DNA of 64,000 nucleotides from Haematobia irritans (GCF_050003625.1 NC_134398.1:20534997-20598996), one strand, 5' to 3'; positions 1 through 10,949 are shown, numbered from the stretch's first letter. Program-made: numbers and translations. Notes: generated from the sequence alone by a model not told the origin.

Positions 1-811
1 AAGTACTTATGGGGTGCTCCACTACAAAGAAGATAATGAAATATAGTGGATAACATTAATTTTTTTTCAACTTGTTGATTCTAATTACAATCTCTAGAGA
101 ACAGTATCAAAATAAGATATAAGGAATAAAGTAGAAAAATATATTTGTTTTTGTTCTCGACAAAATCAACGATTCATGGATAGACCCGTATATTTCAATA
201 TCGCCGCCCCCCATACTCTTAAGAAAGAACCTAGTGGATATACGCTTGGTGGCAATGACTTCGATTTAAATATTTTCGATTTTTGCAATGCAAAATTCTA
301 ATCTTAAATGCAAAACGCAAAGTAATTTTCTATGTCCACCTGAGTGGATTTCTTGGTTTGGCTTAAGAGAGGTATTAATTTTGTTTGCATATTATGTGTG
401 TCGGAAATAGTTTCTGTATATGATCCTCAATTGTAGCCATTTCCATTTGTCGTAGATTAAGATAATAGTCATGGTGGTTAGTGGGTTTTGCATTATTAAT
501 GATATTCGGATAATTTTAAATGGTGGCTTTTATTGTGCCAATTGTAGTTAACCTCATATCACTTACGATTCGAGGAATTTTTCATTTAATGTGTTTCAAA
601 TGTAGGAAAATTAAAATTCCCCCAGTGGGAATGGGAATTTGTGGAAATATTTCAGTGACCAGAGGTAAATATGTGGGTCTGTTTAGCCGCCCAGCTACAT
701 ATATATTCTCCAAACTATTGTGCGATAATATGAAATTTGAAGAACTGCCAATTACTTAGATTGTTGATTTGATATTAGAAAGCAGGACAAGAGGACAAAA
801 AAAAATAATAC
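1..811. other. AT-rich unique stretch, no recognised gene
   Basis: No recognisable coding region, RNA gene or mobile element is visible. An open frame at 520-759 (+, 79 codons) has a hydrophobic start and three cysteines but matches no family I recognise. In DNA this AT-rich, a frame of that length is expected by chance. Confidence 0.4.
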
Positions 812-886
812 ACACATGTGAACAGAAAAATAGGTGTAAGTTACAAAAAAAAAGGTACTTACACCTATTTTTCTGTTCACATGTGT
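812..886. repeat. perfect 30-bp inverted repeat (hairpin)
   Basis: Positions 812-841 are the exact reverse complement of 857-886, separated by a 15-base A-rich spacer. The arms begin ACACATGTGAACAG and close on GGTGTAAGT. A perfect 30-bp stem in otherwise unstructured DNA suggests a recent inverted duplication or a tiny foldback element. A hairpin RNA cannot be excluded, but perfect pairing is not typical of animal microRNA precursors. Confidence 0.85.
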
Positions 887-1384
887 ATATGTATTAAAAA
901 TAGGGCTAAAGATAAATATTTTAATAAAAACATTTTATGTTTCTTTTCAACGCCTAACATTCCTTCGGTTCATTGTAATCTTAATTCTTTCGTATCACAA
1001 AATTTGATTACCAATAAACTCTAATAAAAATTACGTCCTTCAATATGAAAATATAAAAAAAAATCTGAATGAAGTAACCAACCACAAAATATAACAAAAG
1101 ATATTTTAAAATCATAAAAATCCACACTCAAACATCAACTTTTTTTTCACCATGAGAAAACCATAGTTACAATGATTGGTATATGGGTTAGTTTGAGTTA
1201 CGGGAGATACAAGAAAAGAATAAAAGTTAAGGAAGTTACCATCGGAGGTACATTAACATAACAACGGTAAATGTAGTAAGGTTAAAACCAAAGGAGACGA
1301 AGAAAAAAAAAAAAAATAAACTGAATTTTAACGTAACTGAAAAGTGTTAGAGAAATATTTGCACAACAATGGAAACATAATTTT
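887..1384. other. AT-rich stretch, nothing recognised
   Basis: Poly-A-rich unique sequence. I see no exon, RNA gene or repeat terminus. Confidence 0.4.
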
Positions 1385-2302
1385 ACAAGACACTTACTTC
1401 AAGAGGCAATATGGATATGGAATTAACTGTGGTTTCATGGAAACAAAATATTAAGAAATTTTCTATAGAAATAAAATTGGACAAAATTTTCTATAGAAAT
1501 AAAATCTAGGAAAAAATTTCTATAGAAACAAAATTTTGACAAAATTTAAAATAGAAACAAAATTTTGACAAAATTTAAAATAGATATAATTTTTTGACAA
1601 AATTTAAAATAGATATGATTTTTTGACAACATTTTCTATAGAAATAAAATTTTGACAAAATTTTCGAAATAAAATTTTGACAAAATTTTCGATAGAAATA
1701 ACAAGACACTTACTTCAAGAGGCAATATGGATATGGAATTAACTGTGGTTTAATGGAAACAAAATATTAAGAAATTTTCTATAGAAATAAAATTTGACAA
1801 AATTTTCTATAGAAATAAAATCTAGGAAAAATTTCTATAGAAACAAAATTTTGACAAAATTTAAAATAGAAACAAAATTTTGACAAAATTTAAAATAGAA
1901 ACAAAATTTTGACAAAATTTAAAATAGATATAATTTTTTGACAACATTTTCTATAGAAATAAAATTTGGACAACATTTTCTATAGAAATAAAATTTTGAC
2001 AAATTTTCTATAGAAATAAAATTTTGACAAAATTTTCGATAGAAATAATATTTTGACAAAATTTTCTATAAAAATAAAATTTTGACAAAATTTTCTCAAA
2101 AAATAAAATCTTGACAAAATTTTCTACAGAAATAAAATCTTGACAAAATTTTCTACAGAAATAAAATTTTGACAAAATTTTCTATAGAAATAAAATTTTG
2201 ACAAAATTTTCTATAGAAATAAAATTTTGATAAAACATCCTATAGAAATAAAATTTTGACAAAAGTGTCTATAGAAGTGAAATTCTGACAACATTTTCTA
2301 CC
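1385..2302 (-). repeat. 29-bp satellite block 1 (reverse orientation) with a 315-bp duplication
   Basis: Tandem copies of the 29-bp monomer read on the minus strand; on the plus strand they appear as CTATAGAAATAAAATTTTGA followed by CAAAATTTT. The block starts with ~60 bp of unique sequence (1385-1445, beginning ACAAGACACTTACTTC) that recurs at 1700-1760 with one substitution. A ~315-bp segment containing unique flank plus monomers was therefore duplicated in tandem. The block ends at the mariner fragment near 2302. Confidence 0.9.
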
Positions 2303-2456
2303 ATGATATTAGCAATTTCACGCACTTTTGTTCGTCGATAATTTAATACCAAATCATGCACTTTGGCTACAATTTCTGTTGTTGTTTTTGGACGTCTACT
2401 ACGTGGTTCAACTTCAATGCTTGTACAACCACGTTTAAATTCAGCAACCCAATTTT
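2303..2456 (-). pseudogene. mariner transposase fragment, second half of the N-terminal DNA-binding region
   Basis: The minus strand reads KNWVAEFKRG, then a PRSRRPKT segment, then VAKVHDLVLN and KVREIANI. This is the helix-turn-helix part of a mariner (Tc1/mariner, DD34D) transposase. The match stops abruptly at about 2302, where satellite begins, so the catalytic domain is absent. At 2457 the frame is interrupted by an alpha interspersed element. The preceding residues (ending APTYATV) lie 1.5 kb away at 3973-4096, so one gene was split by an insertion. The fragment cannot encode an active enzyme. Confidence 0.85.
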
Positions 2457-3935
2457 TATACCCTGCTCCACACTGTGGAACAGGGTAATACCCAAGAGGA
2501 GACGAGATAGACACATGGTGTCTTTGGCAATAATGCTCAGGGTGGGTCCCTGAGTCGATATAACCATGTCCGTCTGTCCGTCCGTCCGTCCGTCTGTCTG
2601 TGAACACATTTTTGTGATCAAAGTCTAGGTCGCAATTTAGGTCCAATCGCCTTCAAATTTGGCACATGTTCCTAATTTGGGTCAGACTAGAACTCTATTG
2701 ATTTTGGAAGAAATTGGTTCAGATTTAGATATAGCTCCCATATATATCTTTCGCCCGGTATGCACTAATATGGACCCAGCAGCCAGAGTTTTGTACTGAT
2801 TTGCTTGAAATTTTGTACAAACATAACACTTAGTCGTATAGTCAAGTGCGCAAAATTTGATTGAAATCGGTTCAGATTTAGATATAGCTCCCATATATAT
2901 CTTTCGCCCGATATGGACTTATATGACTCCAGAAGCCAGATTTTTGACCCAATTTGGTTGAAATTTTGCATTAGGAGTACAATTAGTAGTATAGTCAACT
3001 GTACAAAATTTGATTGAAATCGGTTCAGATTTAGATATAGCTCCCATATATATCTTTCGCCCGATATGGACTAATATGGTCCTAAAAGCCAGAGTTTTGG
3101 CTCAATTTGGTTGAAATTTTGCACAGGGAGTAGATTTTGTATTGTAGCTATGCGTGCCAAATTTATTTGAAATCGATTCAGATTTAGATATAGCTCCCAT
3201 ATATATCTTTCGCCCGATATGCACTTATATGAACCCAGAAGCCAGAGTTTTATAACGATTTGCTTGAAATTTTGCACAAGGAGTACAATTGGTAGTATAG
3301 TCATGTGCGCCAAATTCGTTTGAAATCGGTTCAGATTTAGATATAGCTTCCATATATATTTTTCGCCCGATATGGACTTATATGGCCCCAGAAGCCAGAG
3401 TTTTGGTCCAATTTGGTTGAAATTTTGCACTAGGAGTACAATTAGTAATAAAGTCATGTGTGCCAAATTTGATTGAAATCGGTTCAGATTTAGATATAGC
3501 TCCCATATAGATGTTTTTGTCATTTCGACAAATATGGTAAAAATACCAACATTTTCCTTGTTAAATCGCCACTGCTTAGTCGAAAAGTTATAAAAATGAC
3601 TCTAATTTTCCAAAACTTCTAATACATATTTATCGAGCGATAAATGATAAATAAACTATTGCGAAGTTTCCTTAAAATTGCTTCAGATTTAAATGTTTCC
3701 CATATTTGTGTGTTCCTCCCTAGTGCATTAGCCAACTTAAATTTTGAGTCTATAGATTTTGTAAAAGTCTATCAAATTCTTTCCAAATCGGGTGATATTT
3801 AAATGTATGTATTTGGGACAAACCTTTATATATAGTCCCCAACACATTTGACGGATGTGATATGGTATCGAAAATTTAGATCTATAAAGTGGTGCAGGGT
3901 ATAATATAGTCGGCCCCGCCCGACTTTAGACTTTA
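2457..3935 (+). mobile_element. interspersed element, family alpha, copy 1 (DINE-1/Helentron-like)
   Basis: The left end is TATACCCTGCTCCAC followed by GTGGAACAGGGTA. The right end has the inverted counterpart GTGGTGCAGGGTATAA and then a hairpin AGTCGGCCCCGCCCGACT. Between them are a (GTCY)n microsatellite at about 2567-2605 and tandem units of ~153 bp whose GGTTCAGATTT motif recurs at about 2716, 2869, 3023, 3172, 3327 and 3480. Subterminal inverted repeats, GTCY microsatellite, tandem core and 3' stem-loop resemble DINE-1/Helentron-associated elements; the class assignment is my inference. It interrupts the mariner gene. Open frames through the ~153-bp units are not genes. Confidence 0.8.
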
Positions 3936-3936
3936 G

Positions 3937-3970
3937 GTTAGGTTAGGTTATTGCACCACGGTGGCTCCCT
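3937..3970 (-). mobile_element. internally deleted SINE remnant
   Basis: On the minus strand, GGGAGCCACCGTGGTGCAA is the 5' tRNA-like start of the SINE seen complete elsewhere in the window. It is joined directly to TAACCTAACCTAACC, the SINE's 3' tail. Only the two extremities survive, next to the right end of the alpha element. Confidence 0.6.
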
Positions 3971-3972
3971 TG

Positions 3973-4244
3973 TTTACTGTTGCATATGTAGGAGCAATTT
4001 CACCTAATACATTCACCATATCATTATGAATTTCTTGTCCCGATAAACATTTTTATGTAAATATTTAATGAAAGCACGCATTTCCAATATTTCCATTGTA
4101 AAAAATTGCGGATGCGTCATTTTAGAACACCTGTTTCTATATGAAGAAGTTGACAGATCGAAACAAAATTTCCAAAACACTTAACTTTTCTCTGTTTATA
4201 CCGCGTTTTTTGTGCTAGGCTAAGAAGTTTCCGAACTGCCCTCG
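3973..4244 (-). pseudogene. mariner 5' end and transposase N-terminus
   Basis: A start codon at 4096-4094 (minus) opens MEILEMRAFIKYLHK. A frameshift follows, after which the next frame reads GQEIHNDMVNVLGEIAP and then TYATV, a typical mariner transposase N-terminus. Upstream, the end near 4244 resembles a mariner inverted terminus (GGGCAGTTCGGAAACTTC). It abuts a TA at 4245-4246, within a TTAGAGAAGC motif of the flanking SINE, as expected for mariner TA targeting. The gene continues at 2303-2456 after a nested insertion. One frameshift plus loss of the catalytic domain make it dead. Confidence 0.8.
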
Positions 4245-4246
4245 TA

Positions 4247-4404
4247 GAGAAGCTTTGAAACACTCAGCAATGTCAACACCATCACTGAGGTGGGATAATC
4301 CACCGCTTAAAACTTTTTTGGTGTTTGGTCGAAACTGGGTTTGATCCCACGACCCTGTGTATGCAAAGCGGGAATGCTAACGATTAAACCACGATGGCTC
4401 CCTT
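4247..4404 (-). mobile_element. tRNA-derived SINE, 5' part
   Basis: On the minus strand the sequence begins GGGAGCCATCGTGG and has an A-box-like TGGTTTAATCGTTAGC and a B-box-like GGTCGTGGGATCAAACC. The SINE body follows, with TCAGTGATGG and CAAAGCTTCTC. The copy stops at the TA where the mariner inserted; its 3' half is missing. Confidence 0.8.
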
Positions 4405-4417
4405 CTGCAGTTATCAA

Positions 4418-6755
4418 ATTATGACAAAATTTTCTGTAGTAATAAAATTTTGACAAAATTTCTTATAGAAATAAAATTTTGGCAAAATTTTGTGTAGAAA
4501 TAAAATTTTTATAAAAATAAAATTTTGGAAAAACAATTCTATAGAAATAAAATTTTGAGAAATATGTCTATACAAATAAAATTTAAAAAAAAAAATTTTT
4601 AAAAATAAAATTTTTGAAAAAAAAATGCTACAAAAATAAAAATTGTACAAAATTTTCTATAGAAATAAATTTTTTATAGAAAAAATCTTTAAAAATAAAA
4701 TTAAAAAACAAAATACTAAAATTTTTACAAAACGAAAATTTTTACAAAATTTTCTATAGAAATAACATTTTGACAAATTTTCTATATAGATAAAATTTTG
4801 ACAACATTTTCTACGAAAATAAATTTTTTACAAAATTTTCTATAGAAATATAAATAGTATAAAAAAAGTTTATATTAATAAAATTTTCACATATAAAAAT
4901 ATAGTTTTGACACAATTTTCTACAAAAATACAATTTTTAAAAATTTTTCATAGAAAAAAAAATTACAAAATATTCTATAGATACAAAATTTGAACAAAAT
5001 TTTCTATAGAAATAAAATTTGGACAAAATTTGCTATAGAAATAAAATTTGGACAAAATTTTCTATAGAAATAAAATTTGGAGAAAATTGTCTTTAGAAAT
5101 AAAATTTAGACAAAATTTTCTATAGAAATATAATGTTGACAAAATTTTCTATAGAAATATAATTTTGACAAAATTTTCTATAGAAAAACTTTTGAAAAAA
5201 GTTATATGAAATTTTGACAAATTTTCTATAAAATTAAAATTTTGACAAAAAATTTCCATACAAACAAAACCTTGACAAAATACTCTATAGAAATAAAATT
5301 TTGAAAAAAAATCTGTAGAAATAAAATTTTTAAACAATTTTCTACAGAAATAAAATTTTGACAAAAGTTTGTACATAAATAAGATATTGAGAAAACTTTC
5401 CATAAAATAAAATTTTTACATAATTTTCTATAGAAATAAAATATTGACAAAATTTTATACATAAATGAAATTTTGAGAAAACTTTCTATTTTCTATAATA
5501 TTTTGAAAAATTTTCTATAGAAATAAAAGTTTGACAAAATGTTCTATTGAAATAAAATTTTACATAAAAAAATCTTGACAAAATAGTCTATAGAAATAAA
5601 ATTTTGAACAAAAATTCTATAGAAATAAAATTTTTACCAAATTTTCTATATAAATAAAATATTGACAAAATTTTCTATAGAAATAAAATTTTGACAAAAT
5701 TTTCTATAAAATAATATTTGGAAAAAATTTTCTATAGAAATAAAAAATTGACAAACTTTACTTTCGAAATAAAATTTTGAAAAAATTTTCTATAGAAATA
5801 AAATTTTCTATAAAAGTAAAATTTTAACAAAAATTTTCCACATAAAAAATCTTGATAAAATAGTCTATAGAAATAAAATTAAAAAAAAAATCTAAAGAAG
5901 TAAAATATTGACAAAATTTTATACATAAATGAAATTTTGAGAAAACTTTTTATAAAATAATATTTTGAAAAAATTTTCTATAGAAATAAAAGTTTGACAA
6001 AATGTTCTATTGAAATAAAATTTTGACAAAATTTTCTATAGAAATAAAATTTTGACAAAATTTTCTATAAAAATAAAATTTGACAAAAAATTTCCACATA
6101 AAAAAATCTTGAAAAAAAGTATATAGAAATAAAATTTTGAACAAAAATTCTATAGAAATAAAATTTTCTATAGAAATAAAATATTGACAAAATTTTCTAT
6201 AGAAATAAAATTTTGACAAAATTTTCTATAAAATAATATTTGGAAAAAATTTTCTATAGAAATAAAAATTTGACAAACTTTTCTTTCGAAATAAAATTTT
6301 GAAAAAATTTTCTATAGAAATAAAATTTTCTATAAATCTAAAATTTTGACAAAAAAAATAGAAATAAAATTAAAAAAAAAATCTATAGAAATAAAATATT
6401 GACAAAATTTTAAACATAAATGAAATTTTGAGAAAACTTTCTATGAAATAATATTTTGAAAAAAATTTCTATAAAAATAAAATTTTGACAAAATTTTCTA
6501 TAGAAATAAAATTTTGACAAAATTTTCTATAGAAATAAAATTTTGACAAAATTTTCTATAGAAATAAAATTTTGACAAAATTGTCTATAGAAATAAAATT
6601 TTGACAAAATTTTCTATAGAAATAGAATTTTGACAAAATTTTCTATAGAAATAAAATTTTGACAAAATTTTCTATAGAAATAAAATTTTGACAAAATTTT
6701 CTATAAAAATGAAATTTTGACAAAATTTCCTATAGAAATAAAATTTTTAAGAGAT
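4418..6755 (-). repeat. 29-bp satellite block 2 (reverse orientation)
   Basis: About 80 copies of the monomer in reverse orientation. They are highly diverged from 4.4 to 5.0 kb, with many poly-A interruptions, and increasingly regular toward 6.5-6.7 kb, where consecutive copies are nearly identical. The gradient suggests recent homogenisation at the right side. All open frames here (rich in F, Y, K, I and N) come from monomer translation. Confidence 0.95.
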
Positions 6756-7317
6756 TACACTATAATTATTTTCCATCATAAAACATCGTCTGAAACACAG
6801 TGCAGTGCATGGGTAAAACTATAGAGCATGCTATAAAAATTTATGTTCAAACCAAAGAATGAAGAATGCATGAATTTGTTATAAAATAAAATGGAAACAC
6901 ACAAGACAGAAATAAAAAAAACAATCGACTCCCTTGACATGTTCTTTTGCTTATGAAATGTATATGAGCCATTCCATTCATAGTAGTAGTAAATTTTTCT
7001 CATCATTATCGGTCGACAGGTATTCTATATTAATTTCATGGCATGACTGATCAGCATGTTTGTTTTTATGAGGAAGCAAAGAGTTCGACAATTCGTATTG
7101 AATCAATCGCCGCAGTGTCCGTATGTTGCTCGAAAGATGGGCAAAAGTAGTGCCAAGCGATGGCCAGTACTTCAGTTTGTGATAGCTTATGAACTAAAAA
7201 TGTGAAACATTTGAAAAAAGCCTCATTTTATTTTTTTTTTAATGAGATCATTTTTCCCATAAAAAAATTAATTGCTCTAAAATTCCATTTCAGAGGAAAG
7301 AAATATTATTATGGGTT
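6756..7317. other. unique AT-rich stretch
   Basis: No gene is recognised. About 7020-7140 resembles 17475-17610 (shared TTATGAGGAA and a similar ATTGARTCAAT region) and may be an old dispersed repeat. Confidence 0.35.
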
Positions 7318-7465
7318 TAAGAAGCTTCGAAACACTTAGAAAAGCCTCTAAGAGTAAGAAGAGGAGATTAACCAGAGGTTGGAAAACTTTTTGTGTGTTC
7401 GGTCATTGAACGCATAAGCACTTGTATGTCTGTGCATGCTAAGTTTTTAAGCATGTTGGTATCCT
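7318..7465 (-). mobile_element. decayed SINE copy
   Basis: The segment has the order of motifs of the SINE family read in reverse: AGAAGCTTCGAAACACTTAG, then GGAAAACTTTTTGTGTGTTCGG, then a GCATGCTAA-like end. There are many substitutions and a lost B box. It is an old, degenerate copy. Confidence 0.5.
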
Positions 7466-8099
7466 AAAAATCACTGTAGAAAATTTTATTGAACCACAAG
7501 GCTTTGAAAACTACTTCCACTCTTTGGAATCTGAAATATCTCATATTGATGTTACACCATAAAAATACAATACCATTATACATAAGAAAACAACAGAAAA
7601 AATTGAGTCACATTAAAAATATAAAATCGCTACTCCTATACAAAATCACAATCACAAAAAACAACACAAAATTATATGCGAATATAATAGAAGATTCTAT
7701 GAACGACAAACCCCTGAATTCCTTACGGAACTCCAACACCAATAACCCTGGCGAAAAATGTCATAACCCCTTGAGCATTAGACAAGTGATACATGTTCCA
7801 TCATAACCAACTTGTTCCCATCCTATCCCATTATATAAAACACGGAGATGAGTTAAAGAACAGCTTACAACAGCTCCATCAATTGTGAAACTGTAGCTCT
7901 GCATGGAAAATATTCCTAGAAAAATGTTTACCATAGAAAATCCTTGCATCTACAGTTCCCTTTTGTAAAGTAGGAAAAAAGCCTGTGAAAACTTTTACCA
8001 GCTCACTCACTAAAGTGCTATGCAATGAAATTGAATTGAAGTGATCGAATATAATGTGGACGCATCCATAACCAAACACTGAGTAGCTGGGTATGTAAC
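7466..8099. other. unique stretch, no confident gene
   Basis: Overlapping open frames exist on both strands (7489-7806 plus; 7761-8079 minus). None shows a domain I recognise or consistent splice signals. The minus-strand frames adjoin the possible P450 relic and could be further decayed parts of it. Confidence 0.3.
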
Positions 8100-8273
8100 A
8101 CCTCCAGCGTTATTTTGTTGGTTAGCCTTAACATCACCACTCTTACGTCTCTCGCATTGCCTCCAATATGAATGAATCAACCCATGCATAATTTTAAGAC
8201 CCTTTTCATGCTGTCGTTTTATGTCACTCAATGTAAGAAATTGGCTAGCGGTAATGTCATATAAATAAAACAA
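8100..8273 (-). pseudogene. possible cytochrome P450 (CYP4-like) fragment
   Basis: The minus strand reads FYLYDIT, then IKRQHEKGLKIMHGLIHS and RQCERRKSGD. The layout resembles the segment of insect CYP4 enzymes in which a run ending LK-x-x-H is followed by a basic VI-x-x-R-x-x-x stretch, upstream of the I helix. No heme-binding cysteine loop, I-helix motif or other exon is visible nearby, and the frame decays downstream. If correct it is an isolated pseudogene exon. The evidence is a short family resemblance only, and it may be chance. Confidence 0.3.
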
Positions 8274-8439
8274 AAATATATTTACCTAAATAGCTATAAT
8301 AGTCGACTTTTGAGGAATGCTAAAATGCTGTAATAAAAATAATTTGCTTTGATCCAAAGTTTATTTTAATATTTTGGCAATGCTACTGATTTAAAAAAAA
8401 ATCAATTTTGAGGAAGCAACCTAGCTTTAAATACTTATT

Positions 8440-8530
8440 TGAAAAATATGAATTTTCCCAAAATTTCTTCTTCTATAGGAAATATTCTAAAAATTTAATT
8501 TCTTTAGGAAATTTTCTAAAAAAATTAGTC
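8440..8530 (+). repeat. short, diverged 29-bp satellite patch
   Basis: Three diverged monomers of the GGAAATTTTCTAAAAATTT type in forward orientation. Confidence 0.7.
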
Positions 8531-8879
8531 AGCCATATCCTTCGAGCTGAAAAAAAATTCCAAAAATTTCAATTCTTTCAAACAAATCGGACAATTTGGT
8601 TTTTTGTTTATATACAGAAATACGGCGAATATGCAGATGTAAAACGGTCCGTCTTAACAAACGTCGGGGATAGGGTGTGTTTTTAAATAATGATCTATAT
8701 TCAAGTAGTTGGGCAATCATCTATATTTCCTATGAATTTTAAATGTGGTTTGTCAAGGAAAGGCCTCCTTCGCCTCAACATATTGGAAAAATAAGCATTA
8801 TATTTCAACAACATACAAAGAATCACTTTTTCCCGTCTAATAAATCGGAAAAAGCAAAAGTACTTTAAAAATTTACCAC
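8531..8879. other. no feature recognised
   Basis: Unique sequence with no supported coding region, leading into the degenerate tandem array. Confidence 0.3.
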
Positions 8880-10500
8880 ATTAACATTTGTAAAATGTTA
8901 GATATGGAGATCATGACTTTCCCGAACATATACCGGAAAATGATGCACCCTCTCCGTTGGCTGCTAATTTCATGTATATTTAAATTCTTTACTAAAAAGA
9001 AGTCTGACAGAAGCCTGTGCTAAGATCATAAAATTATGTACCGCGTTCCCATTTACGGACAACCCTCTACTTGAAATTTTCAAAAAATCGGACAAAGGGG
9101 AAACCCCTATTTCCACCTTCGCTCCACCCCTACCAGATATCGGAAAATAACGCAGCCTATATTAATTTCGCAAACTACCCAACGGTTCTTATAAATTCCA
9201 AGTAAATCGACAAAACTGATATCACTATTCCGCTTTCACAACCACATATCGAAAAATTATGTACCCTGTATTAATTTAATCACCTCCTCCCATGTTCCCT
9301 GTAAATTTCAAGTAGATTGGAGAAGGTTATTTTTTTTTTATTTGAAGGCACGTCACTTTTCCCCATAAAATATCGACAAACACAGAAGTGAATAGCACCC
9401 TTAACCTTCCACGAAAATTCCAAGATAATCTAGAAATTTTCCTTGAAGTATGAGGCAAGGAGAAGGTTCCATATTGATTTCATATCCTTCCCTCACGGCC
9501 TTTGTAAATTTCAATAAAACTTGTGAATTTTATTTTTTTCAGTTTTAAAGGAGGTCCCCCTCCCCGACCAAATATCGAAAAGTGATGGGGCGTAACTTGT
9601 GTAAATGTCCCAGATAATGTCAAGCAAGTTATAAGCCCAATTTTCCAAAACGCAGGGCAAGGGAAGGCCACTCTTACCGTCCAAATATCGCAAAATCAGG
9701 TATCCACTATTAATTTCATAACCTCTCCCCAGGTCCTCCGTAAATTTCAAGTAAATTGGAAGAGTTTAACTGTTTCTCTGTATGTCTCCCTATTCCCGGA
9801 TGTCTCCCTATTCACTTTTATTTCTCCCCGACCAAATATTAAAAAATCAGGAACCTGATATAAATTTCATAACCTCACCCATTTTTTGCGTAAAATTTCA
9901 TTCGGAGAATTTTAGTTTTGTTTTCACTGTACTTTAAAAAAGTCGGGCAAATGCGAGGTCCCCCTCCCTGACCAAATATCGAAAAATAAGATAGCCGTTC
10001 TTTGTCTAGACGCCCCTACAATCTTTCCTGAAAATTACAAGAAAATCGGATAATTTTGTTCCAAGTTTCAAAAAGTCAGGCAAGGGGGAGGTACCCCTTC
10101 CCAACCAAATATGAACACATCAGATACCCCATATTACTTTCATAACCTAACCGCATGTTCTCTGTAAATCTCACGTAATTTTCAGAGATTTTTAGTTTTT
10201 TTTCACTGTACTTTAAAAAAAGTCGGACAAAGGGGAGATCCCCCTCCGCCACCAAATATCGAAATATAAAGTAGCTGATTTTTGTCTAGATACCAACTCC
10301 AACCTTCAATGAAAATTTCAAGCAAATCGGTCAACTTTGGTTCAATTTTCAAAAAGCCGGACAAAGTGGAGGTCCGCGACCAGGTATCAAAAAATGAGGT
10401 ACCCTATTTTCACCACATGAGTGCCCTTTACGATCTCTGAAAGTTTCAGGTAAATCGGTTCAGCCGTTTCGGAGCTTACCCGGAACGTACAAACAAATAA
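8880..10500 (+). repeat. decayed tandem array, ~110-150-bp unit
   Basis: A block with higher GC than its surroundings. It repeats a pattern of a CCAAATATCGAAAAAT motif, an AATTTCATAACC-like motif, GTAAATTTCAAGTAAAT, and a C/G-rich CAAGGGGGAGGTCCCCCTCC-like segment. The CCAAATATCG-type motif recurs near 9135, 9243, 9367, 9570, 9681, 9834, 9973, 10108, 10253 and 10381. The right end reads AAATCGGTTCAGCCGTTTCG followed by an ACAAACAAATAAACATAC tail. It is probably the core of an old interspersed element. No open frame persists through it. Confidence 0.75.
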
Positions 10501-10502
10501 AC

Positions 10503-10895
10503 ATACTTTGCATCCCAGCAAAAAAAGAGCTTCCAAAAAAGTACTTCGGATCCCCAATCTGTGATCCGGAAGTAGTACAAACTTGGATCATCTCCAATGA
10601 ATTTTACATGGACTTGTCATTGGATGGAAGTACTCCCTTTTTGGATCCTTTCCATTGCTTTAGAAGTGGTACCCTGGAAGTTAATTTGAATGAAGAAATT
10701 TAAAAAGCGAAAAAAAAAAATTTTTTTTTCAACCAATTTCACTTTTTTTTTTTCATCCATATGTTTTATTACACTATTTTTTTCCTATTATCTAATTTTT
10801 ACAATTTGAAAAACTTTTTCGCTCCGACCAGGGATTGAACCTGGGTTTACTGGCACCATAACAGAACGCCTGAGCACACTCAGCCACAAACGCGT
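10503..10895 (-). mobile_element. tRNA-derived SINE-like element with leucine/serine-type head
   Basis: On the minus strand at 10894-10820 the sequence contains GTGGCTGAGTGTGCTCAGGC (A box and D-arm-like) and GGTTCAATCCC (matching the B-box consensus), closing with TGGTCGGAGCG. The body runs on to about 10503. It includes poly-A/poly-T tracts and a segment with duplicated GGATCC and GGAAGT motifs (10540-10680). A tRNA-like head plus an unrelated body fits a SINE better than a working tRNA, because no clean acceptor stem forms. Confidence 0.6.
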
Positions 10896-10949
10896 CGAAA
10901 GGTCAATTCAAATGTTTGTGATATGATCGTAATACGACACCAAGGAATA

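Noticed and set aside
2682..3523. Minus-strand frames with repeated SISGERYIWELYLNLNRFQ
   Set aside because: Produced by the ~153-bp non-coding units of the alpha element; the same motif is broken differently in other copies.
4414..6219. Several minus-strand open frames rich in KFYFYRKFCQNFISIENF-type repeats (similar ones in every satellite block)
   Set aside because: They are translations of the 29-bp monomer, which happens to lack stops in one frame. No start context, no family and no splice signals.
1385..6755. Satellite blocks considered as CRISPR-like arrays
   Set aside because: Monomers are contiguous with no unique spacers, and the genome is eukaryotic.
10819..10895. A functional tRNA gene
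   Set aside because: Box A and box B motifs are present but no full acceptor stem or regular anticodon arm can be drawn, and a SINE-like body follows.
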